Made by a program: the position numbers and the translations under genes
Shown here: positions 36,005-44,443 of the stretch, piece after piece
How positions within the stretch are numbered: position 1 is the first letter of the stretch
Layout: each line of letters begins with the position of its first letter
Notes under the pieces: model-generated
Told to the model about the DNA's origin: nothing
The model's database searches: none
What the model saw: only the letters and a program-made list of their open reading frames with translations
Origin: Zongyangia hominis
GTDB taxonomy: Bacteria > Bacillota > Clostridia > Oscillospirales > Ruminococcaceae
Direction of reading: 5' to 3'
Length of the DNA stretch: 64,000 nt
NCBI RefSeq assembly: GCF_014385095.1
Contig: NZ_JACRTC010000001.1
Location: 620,001 to 684,000 of the forward strand

Positions 36005-37402
36005 TCAGAACGGCATCTCGATCTGCTCTGTAATCTCTACAAAGCCGTCCGGGATTTTTGCGGCTGAGTTGCCGCTGCCGGTTGCAGCTCTTTCGCGCTC
36101 CCAGCCCTTTTGCCTGCCGTACCCGGCAAAGCTGCGGGGATTGGAGAAATACGTCCAGCCGGTCACGCACTGGTTCATAATCTCGTTGATCTCGCGGATC
36201 TCCCATTGCTTCGGCTCGTCAAAAGCATGGTTCAGCGCCTCCTTGTAAAGCTGCTTGGAACAGACGGTATCGCCCGTGTAGCTGTCCAGAAACGCCTGAA
36301 TCATGCCCGCTCTCGTGTCCTCCGGCATGAAGTCCTTCTGATGCTCTTTGAGATAGCGTACCATTTCCGGGCTGAATGTCAGCTTCCAGCCACCTGCCCG
36401 GTAGATGGTCATTGCCTCTGCCCACACCTGCTGTAAGTAGGCTCTGGATGCGGCTTCATCCTCCAGAATGTGAACCTCTGCCTGCTCCGGACAAACCAGC
36501 ACCGGCAAAAAGCGCCGGTTGCCGGAGCGGTCGAGGGGCAGGAAGTCCATTGCGTTGGACGTGCCGCCGAATACGCATTGCCGCAATCGGTCTGCCGGGT
36601 GGGTTTCATACGGGATTTTGTAGACCTCCTTCTGGCGACTCAGAAACGACTTGATTTCCTCAATGCTCTTGGCATTGGCGGTGGCGATCATTTCAGACAT
36701 TTCGATGATCCAGTGACCTTGCAGCTTGCGGTACACGTTTTCATCGTCCAGCTTCCGCAGATCATCAGAAAACCACTCGTCCTTGCCTGCCAGTAGGCGA
36801 AAGAAGGTGGACTTTCCCGCGCCCTGACCGCCCACCAGACAGAGCATGACCTCAAATTTACAGCCCGGACGGAATGCCCGATGAATCGCACCCAGCAGGA
36901 ACAGCCGCAGCGCCTGAAAAGTGTATTCGTCTGCTTCCGCGCCGAGAAAGTGGTGCAGACAGTAGCGGATACGTTCTGTTCCGTCCCATGCAAGACTGTT
37001 CAGATAGTCCCGGACCGGGTGATAGCTGTTCTGGTGGGCGGCAAGATCGGCGGCATCTATGATTTTCTTCTCACTTGTCAGGTCGTAATTCTCTTCCAGA
37101 TACAGCCGGATGTATTTCATATCCGTGTCGGTCATGGAGGTGCCGGGGCTTCGGTCGTAGCCGATGGGCTTCACAATGTCGGTGCGGTCGGTCAGCAGAT
37201 TGTAGGCAATCGCGCCGGAGAGCAGCGGATCGTGCTGAAATACCGTCAGGCAATTCTTGATACTGTTGCGGACACCGCCTTTTTCCGTGGTGTCCAGCAT
37301 GGCTTTTACTTCTTCAATGCTCATCGGCGGCGCTATACTGCCCGCCTGAATTTTGAGCTGCTGCCTCATCTGCGGCGGCAAGCTCTGCCATTCGCTGCTC
37401 AA
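36005..37402 (-). CDS. VirE/virulence-associated E-family replication ATPase
   Basis: The 465-residue protein has Walker A GGQGAGKST (about 191-199) and Walker B GHWIIEMSEM (about 237-246) in the layout of the VirE/P4-like helicase family used by small mobile elements. It probably unwinds DNA for element replication with the primase upstream. The TTG at 37402 has GAGGAAG upstream but overlaps the primase by 89 bp. An ATG at 37324 (MSIEEVKAM) would reduce overlap to 11 bp but has no clear ribosome site. The start is unsettled. Confidence 0.85.
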   Translation of the reverse strand: MSSEWQSLPPQMRQQLKIQAGSIAPPMSIEEVKAMLDTTEKGGVRNSIKNCLTVFQHDPLLSGAIAYNLLTDRTDIVKPIGYDRSPGTSMTDTDMKYIRLYLEENYDLTSEKKIIDAADLAAHQNSYHPVRDYLNSLAWDGTERIRYCLHHFLGAEADEYTFQALRLFLLGAIHRAFRPGCKFEVMLCLVGGQGAGKSTFFRLLAGKDEWFSDDLRKLDDENVYRKLQGHWIIEMSEMIATANAKSIEEIKSFLSRQKEVYKIPYETHPADRLRQCVFGGTSNAMDFLPLDRSGNRRFLPVLVCPEQAEVHILEDEAASRAYLQQVWAEAMTIYRAGGWKLTFSPEMVRYLKEHQKDFMPEDTRAGMIQAFLDSYTGDTVCSKQLYKEALNHAFDEPKQWEIREINEIMNQCVTGWTYFSNPRSFAGYGRQKGWERERAATGSGNSAAKIPDGFVEITEQIEMPF

Positions 37403-37949
37403 TTTTTCTCACTTCCTCTCCATATTCGATCACAACGGACGCCCGCGCCTGCATATCCCCGCACAACAGTTCGTCCAGCAGATATTCAACCAGCGGGAGC
37501 TTCTGCAAGGCTTCTCCAAAGCGCGGATGATAACCGTCCTCCGGCGTTTGCGGGGCATAATCCTCCTTCCAGCGGCATAACAGCCGGTAATAGTCCAACA
37601 GCACACGGAAGCAGTATCGTTCCATGTGCTTATAATTTTGTTCGTCAGTATTTTGTTGTCGCGGCTTGCTCATTTTGCCCGTGCCATCCTCATACGGAAT
37701 AGCAAAATCCTGTGCCAGCAAAGTTGCCGCCTCCTTGCTGCCGATCCCGCGAAGCCGGGAAACGAAGTCGATCACGTCCCCGGTGGCACCGCAGCCGAAG
37801 CAGTAATACCGGCGATCCAGCTTCATGCTGGGTGTGCTGTCATCGTGGAACGGGCAGCGGCACATTCCGTTTCGTTCCACCCGGATGCCGTATCGCTCCG
37901 CAGCCTGCCGGGTGGTCACGGACTGCTTGACGGCTTCAAAGATACTCAA
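37314..37949 (-). CDS. CHC2 zinc-finger primase-like protein
   Basis: The 211-residue protein has a CHC2 zinc finger (CRCPFHDDSTPSMK, then YYCFGCGATGDVIDF; about 31-64) like the N-terminus of DnaG. It has no TOPRIM catalytic domain. Together with the VirE-like ATPase it resembles a split replication module found in clostridial integrative elements. It lies 15 bp downstream of the relaxase stop. Confidence 0.88.
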   Translation of the reverse strand: MSIFEAVKQSVTTRQAAERYGIRVERNGMCRCPFHDDSTPSMKLDRRYYCFGCGATGDVIDFVSRLRGIGSKEAATLLAQDFAIPYEDGTGKMSKPRQQNTDEQNYKHMERYCFRVLLDYYRLLCRWKEDYAPQTPEDGYHPRFGEALQKLPLVEYLLDELLCGDMQARASVVIEYGEEVRKIEQRMAELAAADEAAAQNSGGQYSAADEH

Positions 37950-37964
37950 TAGGCAACGCCCTCC

Positions 37965-39446
37965 TTAGTGTTCGATTTCCTGCTTTTTCTGCCGCAGCTC
38001 GGTGTTCTGGCGTTCCTGTTCATGCTGCACCTCGTAGATGTTGTAGTGAATCGCCCAGAGCTTTTTCGCGTCGGCATGGAGCGGCGAAAGCTCCGTCTGA
38101 ATGTCCCTGTATTCCTGCTCCAACTGCTCGCGCTCCCTGCGCCATGCTGTGATGGGCAGTTTGCCGTCCTTAAAATACGGCTTTAATTTGCGCTCTGCCA
38201 TGTAGAACGTCCGCAACTCGTTATCGTGTTCGGATTTGTATTTCTGCCTGGATTTCTCAAATCGGATGGATTTCAGCTTGTCCGCAGCGGGCTTGCCAGA
38301 CTTGTAGTAGTCCACCATGCGCAGCAGCCCGTCCAGTTCCTTAATACGGGATTGCTTTGCCGATGCCGACTTTTTCAGCGCGTCGATCTTATCCTGCATG
38401 GCGTGAAGTGCGTTATCCAGATCGTCCACAGTGTAAAGGTTTTTGGATTGCAGAAAGCTGAACGCCTCGGCGTAACGCTGCAAATTGGCGTTCTTTGCTT
38501 TGTTGCTGTATGCACCCCTGTTGCGGTTGCTGCAATGCAGCGCCAACAGATCGTTGAGCGTAGGCGGCTGGGGCTTGGCAAGCTCGGCTTTTACATCCCT
38601 CAGCCAGCCGATCAGCGCGGCGATTTTCTCTTTGGCTTCCCGTAACAGCGCGTTGGTTTTCCGAATAAAGCGGTTGAGATTGCCCTTGTCGGTGCGGATA
38701 CCCTTTGCCTCCATTGCCCGGACGGTGGGACCTTCGTGCTGGGTGGGGATCTGCTCCACACCCTGACAGGCAAAGCTGCGGTGGTCGATGCGGCAGTCCA
38801 AATTCTTCTCTGCAAACATGGCATTGCACAGTTCAGCCCACGACTGCCGCCACGCTTCCAGCGTTTCGGGCTTTCCCCAATCTGTCGTGGGAACGGCGTT
38901 GAACACATAATTGCCTGCCTCGTCCAGAACGCGCTCCCCATGCTCGTCCAGCACATATTCCCGCCGCTGTTTGTTTCCCCATCTGCCATCCGGCTCGATG
39001 GGGCGAATCGGACACATGACGTGAAAATGCGGATTGGAAATGCCGCCGTCTCCTTTGTCGGGCGAGTGAACAGCGAAGTCCACCACCATGCCCCGGCTCA
39101 CAAAATTATCCGATAAAAATTGCCTTGCAAGGGCGATGTTCTCCTGCATGGAAAACTCGTTCTGCAAGGCAATGTCAAAGCTGTACGCAAGCTGTGCTTT
39201 CTTCCCGCGCTCGGCTTTCTCCACGGCGTTCCAGAGCGTTTCGCGGTCTGCGTACTCTGGCGGGGCGTGTGACGGCAGCAGGATTTCAGAACAGATCACT
39301 CCGCCTTTGCGGGTGTAGTCACTGATCTCGCCGTAGTATTCGCTGTGCAGCTTTTCCCCGGCACGGTAGGCGGCAGCAGCCACGGCAGATTGCCCCGCGC
39401 TGCGCTTGATCTGAGTTACATGAAAATGGAACAGTGCGATGCTCAA
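37965..39446 (-). CDS. mobA: MobA/MobL-family (MOBQ) relaxase
   Basis: The 493-residue conjugative relaxase starts MSIALFHFHVTQIKRSAGQS. It has the likely catalytic Tyr27 in AVAAAAYRAGEKL and the metal-binding histidines in NPHFHVMCPIRP (about 157-168), the three MOBQ motifs. A long coiled C-terminal part follows (about 280-490). It should nick oriT at 40018-40028 and pilot the strand. It is translationally coupled (4-bp overlap) to the small gene upstream. Confidence 0.93.
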   Translation of the reverse strand: MSIALFHFHVTQIKRSAGQSAVAAAAYRAGEKLHSEYYGEISDYTRKGGVICSEILLPSHAPPEYADRETLWNAVEKAERGKKAQLAYSFDIALQNEFSMQENIALARQFLSDNFVSRGMVVDFAVHSPDKGDGGISNPHFHVMCPIRPIEPDGRWGNKQRREYVLDEHGERVLDEAGNYVFNAVPTTDWGKPETLEAWRQSWAELCNAMFAEKNLDCRIDHRSFACQGVEQIPTQHEGPTVRAMEAKGIRTDKGNLNRFIRKTNALLREAKEKIAALIGWLRDVKAELAKPQPPTLNDLLALHCSNRNRGAYSNKAKNANLQRYAEAFSFLQSKNLYTVDDLDNALHAMQDKIDALKKSASAKQSRIKELDGLLRMVDYYKSGKPAADKLKSIRFEKSRQKYKSEHDNELRTFYMAERKLKPYFKDGKLPITAWRREREQLEQEYRDIQTELSPLHADAKKLWAIHYNIYEVQHEQERQNTELRQKKQEIEH

Positions 39447-39742
39447 TCACCTCCTGCATGGTTGCTGATAACTTCCGTGAGCAGCCTTTGCGTGTCCGGC
39501 AGAGCAAAGAGCTGTTCGGCAAAAGCGTAAAACGCGGTTTCACTCAAATCCTTCGTCTGCGGTGCAACGCTCTCAATGGCAGCGCCGCGAGTGATAAGCC
39601 GGTGTGCTCGCTTGCGCCGATCTCCCTTTTCGTAGTAGGCGGCGCGGTTCTCAAGGCGTTGGATTTTATGCTGCTCCTGCACAAGCTGCCGCTCGAATGT
39701 TTCCTGTTTGGCTTGCAGTTCTTTAATTTCTTTTTCGGGCAT
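39443..39742 (-). CDS. DUF3847-like small mobilization-associated protein
   Basis: The 99-residue protein has a predicted coiled coil (about 4-45, LQAKQETFERQLVQEQHKIQ) and a KRAHRLITRGAAIE segment, as in small proteins coded beside clostridial MobA/L relaxases. I infer a relaxosome accessory role (MobC-like). It lies between oriT and the relaxase and overlaps the latter by 4 bp. Confidence 0.7.
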   Translation of the reverse strand: MPEKEIKELQAKQETFERQLVQEQHKIQRLENRAAYYEKGDRRKRAHRLITRGAAIESVAPQTKDLSETAFYAFAEQLFALPDTQRLLTEVISNHAGGD

Positions 39743-39777
39743 GATTTTGACCTCCTGACTGATAAATGGATAGAAAA

Positions 39778-40040
39778 AGACCGCCTACGTTTTCGGTAGA
39801 CGGTCTAACTCACGGTACGGTTTTTTCAGACTTTGCAGCGGGAACGGTCTGTGCCAGCAGACCGTTTTCGCTGCAAAGTGCGCTGGGATAGCTGCTATGG
39901 CAGCGCAAGGGAGGCAATCCCTTGCTCGGAACGGAGTGACGCAAAACAGCCCGGACATTCGGAGTGTCCGGGCTGTTTGCCTCGCAGAGCGCACATACAG
40001 GGCTTTCCCCTGTATAGAAGTGCGCCCTTGTTACCAAGGG
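39778..40040 (+). other. oriT: oriT region: array of hairpins with IncQ-type nic site
   Basis: The segment contains at least seven inverted repeats. These include 39830-39879 (11-bp plus 9-bp arms), 39944-39978 (14-bp arms AAACAGCCCGGACA) and 39995-40015 (ATACAGGG/CCCTGTAT). AAGTGCGCCCT follows at 40018-40028. That undecamer matches the nic region of RSF1010/R1162-type MOBQ origins, also with an inverted repeat just upstream. It lies next to the relaxase operon and has no coding capacity. Confidence 0.8.
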
Positions 40041-40049
40041 ATTTTTTCA

Positions 40050-41051
40050 TCACTCACAGAGTTCTGCCGCATATAGTTTCGCAAATTCTTCTGGGCAGCG
40101 GACATCGCAGCGAGTTTGCAGCGCCTCAAAGGTGCAGGCGGTCAGAGCGAACAGCTTCTGAAGTTCCTCATCCAATGGCTGTTTTCTCAAAGTTTTAAAG
40201 CCAACCAATGCTGGAATGTTCCACGCCTTTCGCTGCATCAGATAGCCAAATGGGATATTTGCCAGCTTGTCGATTGCGACATACGGGCGGTCAAAGGTTT
40301 TCCCGCAGCGAAGGTACTCGGCATTCAGAAAGACAGCTGCAAAATCCTCGTTGGTAAACAGGAACGGCGTATCCTTGCAAGGAAGACTGTCCAGTTCTTC
40401 CAATGCTTCTTCCATCGAAACGCCGCCCGCCAGCATATCGTCTGTGATACCGGTAATTTCAGAAATTTGTGCTGGCAGCAGTTTATCTTGACGAATATAA
40501 ATCGTCGGTCGCTCCCAGTTGATTTCGTAATTTGCCATGCGCGCAATGCGAATGGCGATGATGCGGTCTTTCCATCTGTCCAGCCCTGTCGTTTCAATGT
40601 CGATCAAATACCACGCATCGTTAAACATATTGCTGCGCATGGCTTCCCGGTTCTGCCAGCAGGGAAGTGTCGATTCCCGGAGCAGCTTTACCGCAAGATT
40701 TCGATTCCGGTCGAAACGCTCGTGCAGATCAACCGAAAGGATTGAATACTCCGGCATGAAAACCTCGTGGCGTTGTTCCTTGGTCATGGTGTCTGAGAAC
40801 AAAATAATCGGCACAGGCGCATTGTTCCACCGCTGATAGTCCTGCCCGCGCAGAAAATCATCCAGCAAATCTACGGAGAGCCGCTTCGGATTCAGGATGA
40901 TGCAGCGCGCCTGATCGATTACACGCACGACGGCGGCATGATCCAGTGCTTCCGATGAAACAGGGATGATCCGGAATGTAATTGGTAGAAGAACGCCCAG
41001 TGTTTGCAGCTCCGTCCGTGTCAAGCCGACGCAAAAAATATCATTCGTCAT
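40050..41051 (-). CDS. DnaQ-like 3'-5' exonuclease-domain protein with N-terminal receiver-like domain
   Basis: The 333-residue protein has an N-terminal Rossmann/receiver-like part (about 1-130) and a DEDD-type exonuclease part with LIDIETTGLD (149-158), ITGITDDML (199-207) and a possible ExoII Asp in FTNEDFAAVF (231-241). The usual ExoIII His is not obvious (TFEALQTRCD, about 307-316), so activity is uncertain. It is last in a four-gene coupled operon, overlapping the beta-CASP gene by 4 bp. The function is unknown; a nucleic-acid-degrading role is inferred. Confidence 0.7.
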   Translation of the reverse strand: MTNDIFCVGLTRTELQTLGVLLPITFRIIPVSSEALDHAAVVRVIDQARCIILNPKRLSVDLLDDFLRGQDYQRWNNAPVPIILFSDTMTKEQRHEVFMPEYSILSVDLHERFDRNRNLAVKLLRESTLPCWQNREAMRSNMFNDAWYLIDIETTGLDRWKDRIIAIRIARMANYEINWERPTIYIRQDKLLPAQISEITGITDDMLAGGVSMEEALEELDSLPCKDTPFLFTNEDFAAVFLNAEYLRCGKTFDRPYVAIDKLANIPFGYLMQRKAWNIPALVGFKTLRKQPLDEELQKLFALTACTFEALQTRCDVRCPEEFAKLYAAELCE

Positions 41052-42238
41052 AGCAGTAGTTCCTCCCTGTCTTTCAGTAGAATCACCCTACGATTCTGGC
41101 AGAGTGTCTGCATTTTCTGCGGTGCGTCGGTGTGCATGGGGATGACGATTTCCGGGTCTGCCTTTTCAATCACATGGCGCAGATCATCCGGCGATGCGTG
41201 ACCACTGGTGTGAAGCTCTACCCATGTTCCGGTCAGTGACAGAAACTCCGGGATGGTGCTGTCCGGTTTTGTTCGGTAGCCGTCCCACATGGAATAGAGC
41301 AGAATGCTTTGCTGCGGGTCAAATTGTCGGATAATGCGTTCAAACTGCCGATTGACACGGACAAACATCAACCCGCCGCGCTCTTGAAAGCCCTGAAGAA
41401 TACTGGAACCGGGAGTATTCAGCTTTGGCATCTCATAAAATGTCGATAGACTGCTCCAACGCTCGGAAACCACCTTGACCAGCGTTTTTTGATACTCGTC
41501 ACAAATGCAGTATTTTCCACGCGGCACTGCCCGCGCCAGCGCAAAAATCCGGTCAAGGTTCGTCGTTGCACACAGCACGAATACATATTTGTACTGCTGC
41601 AAATAGTTCCTTACCCGCGCTTGCAGTTCCCATTCTGTGACGGTTTTGCCGTCCGTGCGGGATACCGTCGTCCCCTCAGTGATGATGGCATCGACCTTTC
41701 CAATCCGACGGTCCAGAATTTTGTCCATTGTCTTGCCCCGCACCCCGTGCAGCCGGAAGTCTCCAGTATACAGCACGCGCTTGCCGTCGGCTTCGATGAG
41801 GAACAGATAACTGTCCGCAGCGGAGTGGTCAATACAAAAGGGTGTGATTTGGATGTCGCCAATGAGAAACGGTTCGCCAGGAGAGAAGGTTTGAATGGTC
41901 TGCATCCGAGCGGAGAGTGCGTCATCTTTATGCCCGCCATGTTCTGCTGACTGGAGCATAATGTCCTTCGCCAGTGCCCCGGCATAGAGCGGAATCTCCG
42001 GGCGGATACGCAGCATCTGACCGGTGTGGTCGCCATGATAGTGGGTAAACAGCACCGCGTCACAGTGCCCGTTGGCATCAGTCACACCCGAAATATTCAG
42101 CGGAGCGGAGACAAAGTTGGAGTCAAGGGATAGCTCATCACCCATGTCGATGAGGATTCGTGTCGTTGCCGTGGAGATTTCTGCGGCAATGCCGCCGATC
42201 TGATGCGTCCCACGATGAATGCAGAGTTTCAATCCCAT
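41048..42238 (-). CDS. Metallo-beta-lactamase-fold beta-CASP nuclease (RNase J-like)
   Basis: The 396-residue protein has the zinc site HYHGDH (H66, H68, D70, H71), later metal ligands in CIDHSAADS and YTGDFR, and C-terminal HTSGHAS and IPMHTDAP segments like the beta-CASP and motif C region of RNase J/CPSF enzymes. It is shorter than RNase J because the C-terminal extension is missing. It probably cuts RNA or single-stranded DNA. Coupled to the exonuclease gene downstream, with an 8-bp gap to the wHTH gene upstream. Confidence 0.8.
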   Translation of the reverse strand: MGLKLCIHRGTHQIGGIAAEISTATTRILIDMGDELSLDSNFVSAPLNISGVTDANGHCDAVLFTHYHGDHTGQMLRIRPEIPLYAGALAKDIMLQSAEHGGHKDDALSARMQTIQTFSPGEPFLIGDIQITPFCIDHSAADSYLFLIEADGKRVLYTGDFRLHGVRGKTMDKILDRRIGKVDAIITEGTTVSRTDGKTVTEWELQARVRNYLQQYKYVFVLCATTNLDRIFALARAVPRGKYCICDEYQKTLVKVVSERWSSLSTFYEMPKLNTPGSSILQGFQERGGLMFVRVNRQFERIIRQFDPQQSILLYSMWDGYRTKPDSTIPEFLSLTGTWVELHTSGHASPDDLRHVIEKADPEIVIPMHTDAPQKMQTLCQNRRVILLKDREELLL

Positions 42239-42246
42239 TCCTCCTT

Positions 42247-42837
42247 TCAGACCTCGCCATAGAGCATCGAAATTCCATGAAACAGCTTCCAGCCTCGAAG
42301 TGACCGGTCATATTCGATCCATTCTCCAGTGGCTTGCAGGGCGGCAATATAGCGCTGTACACTGCGCAGCGGTAGTTCGGTCAGCTCAGCCAGTTTCTGC
42401 GTGGAGATGCCAGGATGACTCCGGATCAAGGCGAGGATTTTCAGCCCGTTTACCAACTTTTCACTGTATTCGTGCGCCTTTTTACTCTTGCTGTGTGCCG
42501 TGAGCAGCAGATATTTGAGCTTGTCCGTGATTGCATCAAAGGAATCGTAGCATTTGAAAAACTTTTGCAGCTCTTTTGGAGGTTTGGGCTCTCCAAGCCA
42601 GATAACGGTTTCGTCGGTGCAGCCGTTGACCTGCGAATAGTAATCGAAGATCATGCCGATGGAATCCTGGTCCATCTCCGGGGCATAGATGATCAGTACC
42701 TCACAGTTGATTGCGATCAGGTCGGTCGGCGCATCGGTGTCAAAAACCTCATAGTCCCGTGTCGGGATATTATCTTCAACGAGTGCGTTCTGTTCTTCGG
42801 TCAGACCGAAGGTATTGATACGATAGTCCCGACTCAT
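42247..42837 (-). CDS. Winged-helix protein with N-terminal receiver-like domain
   Basis: The 196-residue protein has an N-terminal alpha/beta domain (about 1-110) with strands ending in EVLIIYAPE and ETVIWLGEP. A C-terminal winged helix follows (about 125-190, ISTQKLAELTELPLRSVQRYI). The N-terminal domain resembles that of the exonuclease-domain protein in the same operon. It could be a sensor-regulator of the operon. Overlaps the upstream gene by 4 bp (ATGA). Confidence 0.65.
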   Translation of the reverse strand: MSRDYRINTFGLTEEQNALVEDNIPTRDYEVFDTDAPTDLIAINCEVLIIYAPEMDQDSIGMIFDYYSQVNGCTDETVIWLGEPKPPKELQKFFKCYDSFDAITDKLKYLLLTAHSKSKKAHEYSEKLVNGLKILALIRSHPGISTQKLAELTELPLRSVQRYIAALQATGEWIEYDRSLRGWKLFHGISMLYGEV

Positions 42838-43166
42838 TTGCTGCTGCCCCCTTTCGCGAGTTCACTTCTTGCCACATCAAAATTTGTTCCGCAGGTGATG
42901 CACCGCATCCGGATATACTGCTTTGCCAGCTTGTTTTGTTTCAGCCGGATCACCAATGCGATGCTCCAGAAAACAATACCCACTATCGTGACAAGCACTG
43001 AGAGCATATAACCGCCGAACGCAACGATCAGCCACAGAAAAAACCAGATACCAAACTCTACTTTTGGATACGGAACGCAGTACACATTGTGACTGCCGCA
43101 GTTCGGACAGGTCACATCGTCCCCCGTCAGAACGGTTTTGCCCTGTGTGAATTGTTCTTCTGCCAT
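42834..43166 (-). CDS. Zinc-ribbon protein with two membrane helices
   Basis: The 110-residue protein has CPNC near residues 20-23 and CITC near 89-92, a split zinc-ribbon pair. They flank two hydrophobic helices (about 40-60 and 62-78) separated by only a short turn, so both ribbons face the cytosol. The ATG at 43166 has AGGAGG upstream. First gene of the coupled operon. No family recognised. Confidence 0.6.
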   Translation of the reverse strand: MAEEQFTQGKTVLTGDDVTCPNCGSHNVYCVPYPKVEFGIWFFLWLIVAFGGYMLSVLVTIVGIVFWSIALVIRLKQNKLAKQYIRMRCITCGTNFDVARSELAKGGSSK

Positions 43167-43235
43167 AAAACCATCCTCCTGTTTTTGAGGACAGTATAGC
43201 AAACCGCCGCGACAACAGGGTGGTAGTGCAAAAAA

Positions 43236-44117
43236 TTATTTGCCTTTTATCTGCTTCATCTGTTCGGCATAAAGACCATAGCCCATATAGGAGGCATTTG
43301 CAACCAGAATGGGGAAGGGATACTTATCCGGCTCAACTTCTTTTAGAAGAGCAGGAAGAATTTTGCTCTCTGGATCGTGGTTTGCGAAGAGAAAAATCAC
43401 TTCCGGGTCCAAGGAACTGATTTTAACATCATACTGTCTTTCATTAAGACCATCTACCAGTCCCAGCCGGCACTTCTGGGAAAATACCAGAGACATGTCC
43501 CGGCAGAAATCACTTACTTTTTCCCTGTCACTGAGAAACGCCTGAAAATCCTCCAGATGCTTCTCAATTCCGGCAGTCCCTTTTAATGCACCGTCCCCAT
43601 ATTTGACTTCAATCAGTGCGAGAGAAATTCGGCTAGTGTCTTTTCGTACGGCGCCATTGGACAGCCATTTTAGTGCTACCATGTCAAATCTGGCGCTGCC
43701 GTCAGCAAATTCAATGTCGGCAATGTAATAGTCTGTGCCGTTGGAAATTTTGCCGTGGTTATTGTTTTCCCGCGCGATTACCTGTTGGAACTCTCGTTCA
43801 TATTTTGGATGTTTGTGAAACCACCAGTCCATGGCCTGCTTATAAAAGGGAAGATTTGAGACTGCTTCTGCAGGAGATGGATTTCTGCTAAGGCTTGCAG
43901 AGTCTTCTGTACAGTAGTTTGTATCAAAAGATATCGAGAACGAGTTGTTGATTTCCTCAATTTTGAAAATGCTCCCTCCACGGTAATAGATGTTCACGGA
44001 GTCTCCACGAAGTTCCAAGTCTAAAGTATCATCTTTTTTGACGGCCTCCAGCAAGGAAGACAGCTCTCCGGACAAGAAAGCGTTTAACATTTTCTCGGAA
44101 ATTTGTCTCTTTTTCAT
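43236..44117 (-). CDS. PD-(D/E)XK nuclease-like protein
   Basis: In this 293-residue protein the segment ARFDMVALKW...LALIEVKYG gives D145, E170 and K172. A helix with GIEKHLEDFQAF follows, the pattern of PD-(D/E)XK nucleases. An upstream Glu (YEREF, about 106-110) may complete the site. The N-terminal 100 residues form a separate, unassigned beta-rich domain. It has its own ribosome site (AGGAGG) and lies 69 bp upstream of the cargo operon on the same strand. I infer a nuclease, possibly in defence; unproven. Confidence 0.6.
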   Translation of the reverse strand: MKKRQISEKMLNAFLSGELSSLLEAVKKDDTLDLELRGDSVNIYYRGGSIFKIEEINNSFSISFDTNYCTEDSASLSRNPSPAEAVSNLPFYKQAMDWWFHKHPKYEREFQQVIARENNNHGKISNGTDYYIADIEFADGSARFDMVALKWLSNGAVRKDTSRISLALIEVKYGDGALKGTAGIEKHLEDFQAFLSDREKVSDFCRDMSLVFSQKCRLGLVDGLNERQYDVKISSLDPEVIFLFANHDPESKILPALLKEVEPDKYPFPILVANASYMGYGLYAEQMKQIKGK

Positions 44118-44189
44118 GCAATTTACCTCCTGCTTATTTTTATGTCTACATTATATGATTTTACCATATAAGGCACAAGCCCAAAAGTT

Positions 44190-44411
44190 TTATTTTCTCT
44201 TCTGCCACACAATGTCATACCCCAGCGCGTCCGCCAGTTCCACCGCCTCGCCATAGCGGAGCGAGCCGCGCTTGAGCTTGCCGGAGAGATTGGGAACGCT
44301 GCGGCTCCAGCCGTACTCGTCGGAGAGGTAGTCCACCACCTCGGTCATGGTCATGCCGGTGCGGACGATGTAGGACTTGATCTCGTTGCGATAAGTTTCA
44401 GATTTTCTCAT
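44190..44411 (-). CDS. Small helix-turn-helix (XRE-like) DNA-binding protein
   Basis: The 73-residue protein has the helices TMTEVVDYLSDEYGW and VPNLSGKLKRGSLRYGEAVE. It resembles the short LLPF/XRE-type regulators common next to clostridial integrative-element cargo. It starts at ATG 44411 with AGGAGGAAG. A 46-bp interrupted palindrome lies just upstream. It may regulate its own promoter or the element. Confidence 0.7.
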   Translation of the reverse strand: MRKSETYRNEIKSYIVRTGMTMTEVVDYLSDEYGWSRSVPNLSGKLKRGSLRYGEAVELADALGYDIVWQKRK

Positions 44412-44443
44412 ATTAAAACTTCCTCCTGTTATTTCGTTGCGCT

